Source: Woeseiaceae bacterium
Lineage (GTDB): Bacteria; Pseudomonadota; Gammaproteobacteria; Steroidobacterales; Woeseiaceae
Length of the DNA stretch: 28,771 nucleotides
Direction: 5' to 3'
Assembly (NCBI GenBank): GCA_022866645.1
Contig: JALHUQ010000019.1
Location: 1 to 28,771 of the forward strand
In this document: positions 7,739 to 15,372 of the stretch, piece after piece
Position numbering within the stretch: the first letter of the stretch is position 1
How the letters are laid out: each line of letters begins with the position of its first letter
The notes under the pieces: model-generated
Databases searched by the model: none
Told to the model about the DNA's origin: nothing
Seen by the model: the letters and a program-made list of their open reading frames with translations, nothing else
Translations under genes and position numbers: made by a program

Positions 7739-7750
7739 TTAGCGACAAAT

Positions 7751-7780
7751 TGAACCTTTCTGCTAGAAACAGGCACTTAC
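7751..7780 (+). promoter_or_regulatory. ECF-type promoter motif, copy 1 (sigma operon autoregulation)
   Basis: TGAACCTTT (7751-7759), 15 nt, ACTTAC (7775-7780), pointing at the sigma gene 52 nt downstream. It is back-to-back with copy 2, so the two -35 elements form a 9-bp inverted repeat with a 12-nt spacer. Autoregulation is common for ECF sigma factors. Confidence 0.8.
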
Positions 7781-7831
7781 CACCACGAACGGGCTGATTC
7801 GGTATTACGAAGGTGTAGCGCAAGAGCGGAT

Positions 7832-8425
7832 ATGACTACTCTCAAGACCATCAAATCAGGCAGCAACACGGGTGCGGCGGAAGTGCTGCTCCTGCGACGT
7901 GTTGCGGATCGCGATCGCGCTGCCTTCGATGAATTGTTCCGAAATTATCATTCACGCCTGTTTTCGTTCCTGTTCCGATTAACCCGTTCGCACGGTGCGG
8001 CCGAAGAATTGGCGAATGACGTGTTGCTCACCTTGTGGAAGGACGCCGGTCGTTTTCGTGGCGAATCGAAAGTGTCAACCTGGATTTTCGGTATCGCCTA
8101 TCGGCAGGCCTTGGCGCACCTCAGAAAACGCAAATTGAAACTAGTGTCCATCATGGACCACGATGCCATGGTCGGCGAAAGTGAGTCACAATTTGAACGC
8201 GAGGAATGGGTTCGCCAGGGTATAGAGGCGTTGCCACCCAAACTAAAACTTACGGTGATGCTCGTTTATTTTCTGGGGCTGTCTTGTGAAGAAACGGCCA
8301 ACGCAAGCGGTGTGCCGGTGAGTACGGTAAAAACGCGTATGTTCCATGCTCGGAAAAAAATGAAGGAACATCTTACTGCGAATGGAATTCCTGAAAACTG
8401 GCAAAAGGATAAGAAAAATGACTGA
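7832..8425 (+). CDS. ECF-family RNA polymerase sigma factor
   Basis: This 197-aa protein has sigma region 2 at about 22-90 (the DRAAFDELFRNYHSRLF and AEELANDVLLTLWK segments, then STWIFGIAYRQAL). Sigma region 4 is at about 128-180 (LPPKLKLTVMLVYFLGLSCEETA, then a helix-turn-helix VPVSTVKTRMFHARKKM). It lacks regions 1 and 3, as expected for the ECF group. The GGA just before the ATG is a modest ribosome site. Its stop overlaps the anti-sigma start by 8 nt. I infer that it binds the TGAACCTTT-N15-ACTYAC promoters found in front of its own operon and the divergent cytochrome/CHRD genes. The signal it responds to is unknown. Confidence 0.95.
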   Translation: MTTLKTIKSGSNTGAAEVLLLRRVADRDRAAFDELFRNYHSRLFSFLFRLTRSHGAAEELANDVLLTLWKDAGRFRGESKVSTWIFGIAYRQALAHLRKRKLKLVSIMDHDAMVGESESQFEREEWVRQGIEALPPKLKLTVMLVYFLGLSCEETANASGVPVSTVKTRMFHARKKMKEHLTANGIPENWQKDKKND

Positions 8426-9068
8426 ACCTGCTCTAGGCCAGTGCCGCGACGCGAACCGGGAAAACATTCCGTGGTATGTGAACGCAACTCTTTCGGGCTC
8501 GGATGCAGCGGCGGTTCGCGAACATGTGATGGTCTGTAGCCAATGCAAAGCCGATCTCGAACTTTATGCGGAATTGCGGTCCGCGGTACTCGGTCGAGAG
8601 TTGATTCCGATAGCGCCGGCGACAACGGCCGAGAACATTATCGGCATTGGCAGGAATGAGCTGAATAGAGAGTCGCGCGCACGGCGAGTTCCATCTCGGA
8701 TGATGGCTGTCGCGGCGGGCGTCGCCGTAATCGGTGTGGCTTTAGCTCTGGCGCTACTTCCAGACGACGGTGGCAGAGTTAACAACCAGCTATTTGAGAC
8801 TGCGACATCATCTGGCTTGTCGGACGGCATAGATTACGTGTTGCAATTGCAGTTCGAGGACGGTGTTTCCGACTCCGAGCGTCGAAAAATCGCTGCTGAA
8901 CTTGAAGGTGCGATCAAATGGGCCATAAACGATAATGGAGTTTACGAAGTGCATGTGCGACTAGCCGCGCCATCGTTGCAGGTCTTGCAGGAATACGAAG
9001 AACACGCTGACACGCTCACAGGAGTACAATCGGCGAGGTTCACAGCGCTCCAGTTACCGATGAGGTAA
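8418..9068 (+). CDS. Zinc-type transmembrane anti-sigma factor with prodomain-like periplasmic region
   Basis: This 216-aa protein has the zinc anti-sigma motif H36-x3-C40-x2-C43 in the cytoplasmic N-terminus and one membrane span at about 95-115. The periplasmic C-terminus (about 135-216) has the predicted order strand (DYVLQLQF), helix (SDSERRKIAAEL), strand (YEVHVRL), helix (SLQVLQEYEEHADTL), strand (VQSARFTAL). That layout resembles the ferredoxin-like fold of subtilase propeptides/I9 inhibitors. I chose the ATG at 8418, which has AAGGA 8 nt upstream and overlaps the sigma stop. An earlier in-frame ATG at 8382 lies deep inside the sigma gene. The next gene is a subtilase, which suggests that the periplasmic part senses or inhibits that protein (inference). 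Confidence 0.88.
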   Translation: MTEPALGQCRDANRENIPWYVNATLSGSDAAAVREHVMVCSQCKADLELYAELRSAVLGRELIPIAPATTAENIIGIGRNELNRESRARRVPSRMMAVAAGVAVIGVALALALLPDDGGRVNNQLFETATSSGLSDGIDYVLQLQFEDGVSDSERRKIAAELEGAIKWAINDNGVYEVHVRLAAPSLQVLQEYEEHADTLTGVQSARFTALQLPMR

Positions 9069-9073
9069 GAGTC

Positions 9074-10315
9074 ATGAGAATACTGAATCTCACGCTGGCG
9101 GCCATTCTGGTTTCCATCGCAGCCATTGCTGCGGCGGAGGCCGCGCCGGATCCAACGCGAGACATTCTGGTCACCTATAATGACGATTCTGCAGCGTCAG
9201 TGAGTGCCGGGCTGAGTGCCCCCTATTTGCACCGCAAACGCTATACGATAGCTCGACAGGTGCGGCGCGATGCTGCTGCTGTTGCGGCGGAATATTCACT
9301 CAAAGTAGTCGAACACTGGCCAATTAGGTCCCTGTCGGTCTACTGTTTTGTCTATCGTGTACCGGAAGGAGCCGACCGGGAAAGCATCATCGCGATATTG
9401 AATGCCGATGCACGTATCGAATCCGCGCAGTCGCTCCAGAGTTTCGAAACCAGTATGGTGAATGCAGACAGCTACGATGACACCTACGCGAATCTGCAAT
9501 ATGGGCTGGATATTCTTGACATTGCCGCGGCGCATCGGACAACGAGAGGGGCGGGAATTCGAATAGCAATTATCGACAGCAACGTCGACAAAAATCACGA
9601 GGACCTCCAGGGTCGAATCGATCGGATTAGAGAATTTTCTGACAAGGGCGTATCGGTAGACCGAATACATGGAACTGCTATCGCTAGCATTATCGGTGCG
9701 CGTTCGAACAACACTGTCGGGATAGTCGGCATTGCGCCAGACGCGAAACTTGAACTATATGTCTCATGTTGGAGTGGCGGCGCTGATAGGCCCGCAATGT
9801 GTGACACATTCTCATTGTTGAAAGCCCTTGACGCAGTGCTGGAAGATCCGCCGCATATTCTGAACCTTAGTTTGCAAGGACCATACGATCCATTGCTGGA
9901 ACGGTTGATACAAAAAGTATTTGATGCCGGGGTGGTGGTCGTCGCCGCCGGATTGACCGGCACGGAGACAAAAAACGGGTTTCCGTCAAGCATGAAAGAT
10001 GTGATCGGTGTTGGGATAATACCGACAGAGGGTTCGACAGGTGGAATACCGAGCGACGCGTTTTTCGCGCCCGGTACGCGCATTATCGTTGCGGTTCCAA
10101 AAAACCATTACGATTTTCGTTCTGGTACTTCGTTGGCGGCTGCACACGTTAGCGGTGTGGTTGCGTTGCTGCTTTCGATAGCACCGAATAGCTCGCCCGC
10201 CGCAATTAGCGATATATTACTGCGCTCACAGTTTGCAGATACGCGGTCAATTATATCGATCAATGCATGCGGTGCGCTGAATCTTGCAGGGACGTCGCAG
10301 CACTGTGGCGACTAG
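9074..10315 (+). CDS. Secreted subtilisin-like (S8) protein with altered oxyanion site
   Basis: This 413-aa protein has a signal peptide (about 1-23), a propeptide-like region (about 28-125) and an S8 fold. The triad is Asp168 (AIIDSNVD), His199 (IHGTAIASI) and Ser353 (RSGTSLAAAHVSG). The position of the oxyanion-hole Asn, normally AAGN, reads AAGL (Leu294), so catalysis may be weak or specialised. It starts 5 nt after the anti-sigma stop with the strong site GAGGTAAGAG, so the sigma, anti-sigma and protease genes form one operon. It is likely periplasmic and may act on or be sensed by the anti-sigma factor. Its 3' end is convergent with the next gene (9 nt apart). Confidence 0.92.
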   Translation: MRILNLTLAAILVSIAAIAAAEAAPDPTRDILVTYNDDSAASVSAGLSAPYLHRKRYTIARQVRRDAAAVAAEYSLKVVEHWPIRSLSVYCFVYRVPEGADRESIIAILNADARIESAQSLQSFETSMVNADSYDDTYANLQYGLDILDIAAAHRTTRGAGIRIAIIDSNVDKNHEDLQGRIDRIREFSDKGVSVDRIHGTAIASIIGARSNNTVGIVGIAPDAKLELYVSCWSGGADRPAMCDTFSLLKALDAVLEDPPHILNLSLQGPYDPLLERLIQKVFDAGVVVVAAGLTGTETKNGFPSSMKDVIGVGIIPTEGSTGGIPSDAFFAPGTRIIVAVPKNHYDFRSGTSLAAAHVSGVVALLLSIAPNSSPAAISDILLRSQFADTRSIISINACGALNLAGTSQHCGD

Positions 10316-10324
10316 GCGAATCGT

Positions 10325-11041
10325 TCAAAAAGGAATTTGAATCTTCAGTACGATTCGCGATCTTGCCCGGTCCGGCGTACTGACTATCGGTACCCAACCG
10401 TCGGTATCGTGAGCTCGCAAGTCAATATCAGCCCATTTCAATGAAGCTGTGATACCCAGTTGCCAGTACTGATAAGAACGGCCGGTCAAGCTTGATGTAT
10501 CGTAATGGCCGGCGCCACCGCCGATCGACCAGATTTTGCCAACCGGCCGCTCCGCGTACAATTCGATGTTGGTGGTTGAGCGACCGGTGTGGTAGAGGTC
10601 CGACGAGTAAGCGACATCGATCCAAATGAAATCATTGAAATTGGCACCCATAGAATACTCCAGGTAGCCATAGTCAATAGTCCCTGTTTGCCCTGGATAA
10701 TCATACGCCACTGCGCCTATAGATAGTTGCCACGAATTCGAGACGTCAAAAACGAAGCCGGCGTAATAGTTGAGTTCGAGATCTCTCTGCCTCGACGGCC
10801 CGTTGGTGATATCGATTGTGGAACCCCAGGCGCCAAGAAAAAGTCCGTTTTTGAAGCTTAATTCCGCGCCTAATTGTAGCGCGGGATCGCTGTCGCTTTG
10901 CGTGACACCACGCCTCACGTAGTCGGTCGTCAGGGCGACATAGCCACTGAATTCTGCAGCCGATGAGTTCGCGCTGATAAAAAACAAGGCGATAAACAGT
11001 GAACTGGACAGGAGCTTGCTGGTGTCGATGTTGATCCGCAT
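10325..11041 (-). CDS. TorF-family putative outer-membrane porin (TIGR02001-like)
   Basis: The signal peptide ends ANSSAA at about residue 29, followed by EFSGYVALTTDYVRRGVTQSDSDPAL. That N-terminal pattern (gy..l.sdYvfRGvsqs...pa.q) is typical of the TIGR02001/Gcw_chp family of small outer-membrane barrels of unknown substrate. It ends in a C-terminal Phe. Length from the chosen ATG is 238 aa. A longer frame starts at 11101, but it adds a basic non-signal stretch in front of the signal peptide, so I prefer 11041; neither start has a clear ribosome site. No TGAACCTTT motif is present upstream, so it may not belong to the ECF regulon although it lies inside the tRNA-bracketed block. Confidence 0.85.
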   Translation of the reverse strand: MRINIDTSKLLSSSLFIALFFISANSSAAEFSGYVALTTDYVRRGVTQSDSDPALQLGAELSFKNGLFLGAWGSTIDITNGPSRQRDLELNYYAGFVFDVSNSWQLSIGAVAYDYPGQTGTIDYGYLEYSMGANFNDFIWIDVAYSSDLYHTGRSTTNIELYAERPVGKIWSIGGGAGHYDTSSLTGRSYQYWQLGITASLKWADIDLRAHDTDGWVPIVSTPDRARSRIVLKIQIPF

Positions 11042-11271
11042 GAGGCCGTATTCTACTCGACTTTGTACTTGGTACTTCCCGCGTGCGATTCTTGGCTCCA
11101 TGTCTGATAGCTCGCAATTACCGCTCTGATTCTTGAATGCGGCCGCCCGACGCTTGCGATTTCCGACAAATTTCCGACATCAGCTATACATTGTTATGCT
11201 CTGCAGGGCGAATCTGCAACGAACGCCGTCTTTTAGCCTTTATTTTTCAACAAGTTACATTGGCCTTTCAA

Positions 11272-11317
11272 GCTTCGAACCAGGCGGTCGGGAGTTCGAA
11301 TCTCTCCGGACGCTCCA
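11272..11317 (+). repeat. tRNA-Arg 3'-end fragment 3 (putative att site, right)
   Basis: These 46 nt correspond to tRNA-Arg positions 61-106 with three mismatches (in the anticodon stem, acceptor and discriminator area) and no gaps. There is no 5' half and no terminator hairpin after it. It is a direct repeat of 1639-1685 in the same orientation. Confidence 0.87.
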
Positions 11318-11573
11318 ATTTTATAAATAAAAACAATTACTTATTGGTGTTTTGGCTTTTGCGTTTTTGGGCATCTGTCCCACAAATGGCGATTTGTCCC
11401 ACAGATTTCAGTTCTGGTCATCAACTCAAGCCGAAAATCAGGTGCCCAACAACGAAATCTTGATGCGTCCGAGGAGAGCGGTTCGGTCATTGGGCAGGCT
11501 GATAAATAGCTGCTGTTTCCACCATTGAATTCGACCAGGCAGATGCGGGCAAAAGGTCTCAGCATCTAAGGCG
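11318..11573. other. Non-coding scar region with TGTCCCACA direct repeats
   Basis: I see no credible gene here. TGTCCCACA occurs twice with 19-bp spacing (11376-11384 and 11395-11403) around AAATGGCGATTT, with outer ATCTG/CAGAT symmetry. TGTCCCAC also occurs at 1513-1520 and 11967-11974, and TGTCCCA at 456-462, each in the vicinity of the tRNA fragments or the 207-bp repeats. They could be recombinase arm-binding sites; this is only suggestive. Confidence 0.4.
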
Positions 11574-11786
11574 TTAACGAGTCAATTCGAACGATTCGCC
11601 ACACCGAGAACATCGCCACATCTTGGACCATTGGGAAGTGCGTTGATCAAGGTCGCTGATATTCCCCTGATTCTCGCATTCAAGTTCAGGGAAGAACTCA
11701 TTGATCAGCACTTGGATTTCTTGCTTGCATGCTTCAGAGACCCCAATTTGAATTGGCAACCGCTCATTGTCGAAAGTATGCAGCAA
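11574..11786 (-). pseudogene. Small remnant ORF with a CxxC pair (possibly DUF2007-like)
   Basis: There is an open frame of 70 codons with only a TTG at 11786 as possible start and an in-frame stop a few codons upstream. The residues look protein-like (ERLPIQIGVSEACKQEIQVL) and end in WRCSRCGESFELT, a half zinc-ribbon. Its 5' side runs into the sharp left edge of the 207-bp repeat (11802), so the original start may have been lost at that junction. Function unknown. Confidence 0.35.
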
Positions 11787-11801
11787 ACTGGGAGCGATTC
11801 A

Positions 11802-11921
11802 GTACATCAGGAAATCGATTGGGATGATGTCCGTTCATGGACGCAAGCTGGGGGAGCCGATCCGGCTTTAGTAGACGAAATTCGTGGTGCAGCAGAGGGC
11901 ATGAAATCAGGCGAAACATAG
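11802..11921 (+). pseudogene. Truncated second copy of nucleotidyltransferase gene (3' end only)
   Basis: It encodes VHQEIDWDDVRSW followed by a GADPALVDEIRGAAEGMKSG tail, closely matching the C-terminus of the 910-1467 product. There is no frameshift, but the catalytic N-terminus is missing. The open frame that extends upstream to 11631 is unrelated sequence read through by chance. It marks a recombination junction. Confidence 0.85.
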
Positions 11922-12008
11922 TGAACCCTCTGTTTGTTCTTCCAGCATCAAATGCGCAGAGAAACCTGTCCCACTACTTGACCCTGGAGGTAGACAAGTC
12001 AACGGCTT
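11802..12008 (+). repeat. 207-bp direct repeat, copy 2
   Basis: This is the gap-free counterpart of 1348-1554. It includes the nucleotidyltransferase remnant and the 3' flank with TCCAGCATCAAATGCGCAG. It ends 112 nt before the MscS-type gene. Confidence 0.9.
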
Positions 12009-12120
12009 CGGCGACCGCCAGTTTTGTAAAATCCTGATAGCAGTTTTCAAACTACATAATCGAATGACGACGACGAGTGAGTGATATCCTTTCCGCGCGC
12101 TCACACCGGATTCCCAGAAA

Positions 12121-13332
12121 ATGTTCGAACAACTTGGCACGATCCACGCACTTCTGCCGCCCGGAGTAGGCTTGGCAGTACTGCTCGCGATCGCGGTTAT
12201 CAGTGATCTAATCGTCAAGCACGTTTTAATCCGCGCCGTCCGCGCGTTCGCCAAGCGATCGAGTGCCAGCTGGGATGACGCGCTGGTTACGCACAATGTC
12301 TTCGGTCGTCTCGTGCAGGTCGTGCCCGCGCTAATCATGTTCGTTGGCGCGCCGTTCGTCCCCGGTCTGCCGGAAGGCGTTGCGCAGCTGATACGTAACG
12401 TCGCGATGGGCTACATGATATTGGTGTTGACGCTGGCGCTGACTGCCATGCTCAGCGCGGCAAATACGATCTACGCGGCTTTACCCGTGGCAAAGGATCG
12501 TCCGCTAAAGGGATTCGTGCAGCTCGTGCAGATCGTTGTATGGATTCTCGGCGGCGTGCTGATCCTATCGGCAGTGCTGGACCGCTCACCGCTGCTGCTA
12601 CTCAGCGGTTTTGGCGCGATGACCGCTATCCTGTTGCTGGTATTCAAAGACACGATCCTGTCACTGGTCGCCAGCGTGCAGCTGACCGCCCAGGACATGG
12701 TCCGCGTCGGTGATTGGATCGAGATGCCACAGTTTGGTGCGGACGGTGACGTGGTCGATCTGCAGCTCCACACCGTCAAGGTGCAGAATTGGGATAAGAC
12801 GATCACCACGATCCCGACATACCGGCTAATCACGGACTCGTTCAAGAACTGGCGCGGCATGTCACAGTCCGGCGCCCGGCGGATCAAGCGCGCCATTCAT
12901 ATTGATGTGTCGACGATCCGCATGCAGACGCAAGACGAAGTTGATCATTTCACGCGTTTCGCGCTCCTGAAGGACTACATCAAGAACAAGGAACAGGAGC
13001 TGGCCGAGTACAACGCGGGGCTCGCGACCGAGGTGGACGCGGAAGTAAACAGGCGGCGGCTGACGAATATCGGCACCTTTCGCGCGTACGCATACTGCTA
13101 CCTGAAAAATCACCCGAAGATCAACAAAGGCATGACGCTGATTGTTCGTCAGCTCGGCCCGGGTCCCGAGGGACTGCCGTTGGAGATTTACTGCTTCACG
13201 AACACGACGGAATGGGCCGTCTACGAAGATATCCAGTCGGACATCTTCGATCACCTGCTGGCGATCGTCCCGGAATTCGGGCTACGCCTTTACCAAAAAC
13301 CGGCGGGTTCAGATCTTGCGAACTTGAAATAA
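12121..13332 (+). CDS. Mechanosensitive ion channel, MscS family (YbdG-like)
   Basis: This 403-aa inner-membrane protein has about five hydrophobic segments in residues 10-180, followed by the MscS beta domain. The last segment and conserved core read VFKDTILSLVASVQLTAQDMV, then RVGDWIEMP and NWDKTITTIPTYRLITDSFKNW. The SFKNWRGMSQSGARRIKR stretch is characteristic of the YbdG (miniconductance, osmotic stress) subgroup. Length fits that subgroup (about 415 aa). It acts as a pressure-relief or osmosensing channel. No strong ribosome site is seen before the ATG. It stands alone and begins just after the 207-bp repeat, so it is probably part of the chromosome backbone. Confidence 0.93.
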   Translation: MFEQLGTIHALLPPGVGLAVLLAIAVISDLIVKHVLIRAVRAFAKRSSASWDDALVTHNVFGRLVQVVPALIMFVGAPFVPGLPEGVAQLIRNVAMGYMILVLTLALTAMLSAANTIYAALPVAKDRPLKGFVQLVQIVVWILGGVLILSAVLDRSPLLLLSGFGAMTAILLLVFKDTILSLVASVQLTAQDMVRVGDWIEMPQFGADGDVVDLQLHTVKVQNWDKTITTIPTYRLITDSFKNWRGMSQSGARRIKRAIHIDVSTIRMQTQDEVDHFTRFALLKDYIKNKEQELAEYNAGLATEVDAEVNRRRLTNIGTFRAYAYCYLKNHPKINKGMTLIVRQLGPGPEGLPLEIYCFTNTTEWAVYEDIQSDIFDHLLAIVPEFGLRLYQKPAGSDLANLK

Positions 13333-13635
13333 ATAAGCTGCCGGCGGTTGCATCCGGTGTGACCAGGCTGAGGTTCAGCTCACGCGACTCGGCACCGGTC
13401 AGATAGGCGAATAATAGCAAGGTTTTTACACGGCCTCGGCGGAAAGCAGACGCTCACCTATTTCCCTGAATTCAGCCAAAATTGACACTATCTGGCGCAA
13501 TGTTGATGTTCGACGGCGGCAGAAGTACGCTGACGCTATTGATGGCGAATGAATCGACATTGATGGGTATTGACAAGATGCAGGCCGGATAACTTGGGAG
13601 TATCGGGTCTGGATTATTCACAAGGAAGGACGGAA
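13333..13635. other. Intergenic region, possible coding remnant
   Basis: This is a 303-nt gap. One frame ending in a TAA at 13590-13592 reads about 39 residues with protein-like composition (TLSGAMLMFDGGRSTLTLLM) but has no upstream start or domain, so it may be a decayed gene end. I see no terminator or repeat. Confidence 0.25.
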
Positions 13636-13848
13636 ATGAGAACCATATTCGTGCTGATTGCGGTGGCAGGCCTGTCGGGTTGCGCCTCTCATTTGGAGCG
13701 TGAGCAGGCATCGCTCGATAACACTTGCGCAGAAAAAAGAATGACCGCGTCAACCTGCCAGAGATTTCAAAATACTTTTTATGAGATGAAGGCTGGACCC
13801 TACGGCGTACCAAAAACAACAAACTCATCGTGCTCGACTGGCGAATGA
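13636..13848 (+). CDS. Small lipoprotein, hypothetical
   Basis: This 70-aa protein has a lipobox at LSGC (Cys16). The mature part contains three further Cys (NTCAEKRMTASTCQRF and SSCSTG). I start it at the ATG 13636, preceded by AGGAAGGACGG; the longer frame from 13570 adds a non-signal leader. I do not recognise a named family. It is likely attached to the inner or outer membrane. It lies 134 nt upstream of mtgA, with no clear operon link. Confidence 0.75.
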   Translation: MRTIFVLIAVAGLSGCASHLEREQASLDNTCAEKRMTASTCQRFQNTFYEMKAGPYGVPKTTNSSCSTGE

Positions 13849-13982
13849 CCGCTAGACCCCCGAAAGCAAACTGCCGCCTGATATGATGCTGACCAGCTGC
13901 TACTGACCCATTACAGCTGTCGGTTGATGCAAGATCATCATCACAATCGGGTCCGGTACCATCGGCAACCAGAAAAGGCTAT

Positions 13983-14738
13983 ATGCGAGCGTTTCCCTCA
14001 GATCGAATGAGTCGAGGTCACGGCCCGGTACCGCGGCGAAAAAAGAACAAGAGTCGCAGTTTGCACCGCCGGCTAATTCGCTGGCTTTGCGTAGGTGGGC
14101 TGTCGTTTTTCTGTCTGAGTTTGTTGATGGTATTGCCACTTCGCTGGATCGATCCTCCAACAACGGCGTTTATGCTTCAGGATGATAGTGATAGAAAACC
14201 GGTGCGGTACGAATGGTCGGCGTGGGAAAACATAGGAACCACGTCCCCGATTGCCGTGGTCGCCGCGGAAGACCAGAAATTCGCGAGCCATTTTGGCTTT
14301 GATCTGAAATCCATCCGTGAGTCTGTAGAGGACTTCAACGACGGGGCATCCCTCCGCGGAGCATCCACAATCACGCAACAGGTGGCGAAGAATCTCTATT
14401 TGTGGCCTGGCAAGAGCTTTCTTCGAAAGGGTGTTGAAGCGTATTTTACAGTCTTGATTGAGGTGACATGGCCTAAAAAACGCATCCTCGAGATATACCT
14501 GAACATCGCTGAATTTGGACCGGGAATCTACGGTGTCGGCGCAGCGAGTAAAATATATTTTGGCAAGTCGCCGATCGAACTAAGCGATGCCGAGGCGGCA
14601 TTGCTTGCCGCAGTTCTTCCAAACCCAAAGCAGTTGCGTGTTAGCCAACCGACTCCGTACCTGCTCGAACGACGGACCTGGATTATCGAGCAAATGCAAC
14701 GATTGCGTCGCGAACAGTGGTCAATATCGATGGAATGA
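13983..14738 (+). CDS. mtgA: Monofunctional peptidoglycan glycosyltransferase MtgA
   Basis: This 251-aa protein has a basic cytoplasmic tail, one membrane anchor (about 32-54) and a family-51 glycosyltransferase domain. The catalytic Glu96 lies in VVAAEDQKFASHFGFD. Conserved boxes follow: RGASTITQQVAKNLYLW (125-141) and KRILEIYLNIAEFGPGIYG (166-184). Length matches MtgA (about 240 aa). It polymerises lipid II into glycan strands on the periplasmic face. AAAAGG lies just before the ATG at 13983; an internal ATG at 14007 is a less likely start. Monocistronic as seen. Confidence 0.95.
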   Translation: MRAFPSDRMSRGHGPVPRRKKNKSRSLHRRLIRWLCVGGLSFFCLSLLMVLPLRWIDPPTTAFMLQDDSDRKPVRYEWSAWENIGTTSPIAVVAAEDQKFASHFGFDLKSIRESVEDFNDGASLRGASTITQQVAKNLYLWPGKSFLRKGVEAYFTVLIEVTWPKKRILEIYLNIAEFGPGIYGVGAASKIYFGKSPIELSDAEAALLAAVLPNPKQLRVSQPTPYLLERRTWIIEQMQRLRREQWSISME

Positions 14739-14979
14739 ATTAATCGCGGCGGCCGCGACAATGGCCGCTATTGATGAAAGCATAGGCGCTTTGGTAGGGA
14801 AAGCCTGTATTGCATCGTCGAATCATCGAGTGCAAGGTCGGATATTCTTATAAATAACAACAAAGCTAAAACCGTCGAAAGAAAGGGACAGACTGGATCA
14901 AATCTTCACAGCAAATATTCCACTGACGATCTATCAGCACGCGGTTGTCTGTCAAAAAAAAACAAGAAAGGGGATTACG

Positions 14980-15144
14980 ATGGGAATTGTTACTTCGATT
15001 ACAGAAAATGTACTTAACTTCCTCAAAATAGAATCCGGGTCCGATCCTGAAGCAGCATCCGCGGAAGAGCACGTGGCGACAACGGAACAGGAAATGCAGA
15101 TGATTGCCAACATTCAACAGGCTTTTGAAGAGATGCGCCGTTAA
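14980..15144 (+). CDS. Small protein, 54 aa, hypothetical
   Basis: A short gene with an excellent ribosome site (AAGAAAGGGG, about 7 nt before the ATG). The product begins MGIVTSITENVLNFLKI, a potential amphipathic helix, and continues with an acidic, Gln/Glu-rich helical tail ending FEEMRR. It has no Cys and no signal peptide. It is isolated in a 634-nt stretch between mtgA and a minus-strand membrane gene. I do not recognise a family; the assignment rests on the ribosome site and composition. Confidence 0.55.
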   Translation: MGIVTSITENVLNFLKIESGSDPEAASAEEHVATTEQEMQMIANIQQAFEEMRR

Positions 15145-15372
15145 GCTGCCCAGACGGGACACAATTTACGCCCCTGTTTCCGCGAACCTGGCTCGGGTTG
15201 AATCAGCGTTGCTAATCACTTTTGGCCTGCCATTCATCGAGTGGATGGAGCGGAACGTCGTTGACCATTAATGACCGATCGCTTCACGCCCGGAACCAGC
15301 CATTCGAGTGCTAAACTGCCGACGTCTGACCCGAAGCGGACGGTCTCAAAAATACGCAAACGTCAGGGCAAT

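Noticed and set aside
9858..9890. Another TGAACCTT sequence, in the subtilase gene
   Set aside because: It lies inside coding sequence and no ACTYAC box follows at 15 nt, so it is not counted as an ECF promoter.
11631..11921. 96-codon frame covering the nucleotidyltransferase remnant as an intact gene
   Set aside because: Only the last 40 codons match the nucleotidyltransferase; the earlier part is unrelated and antisense to another frame, so it is a chance read-through.
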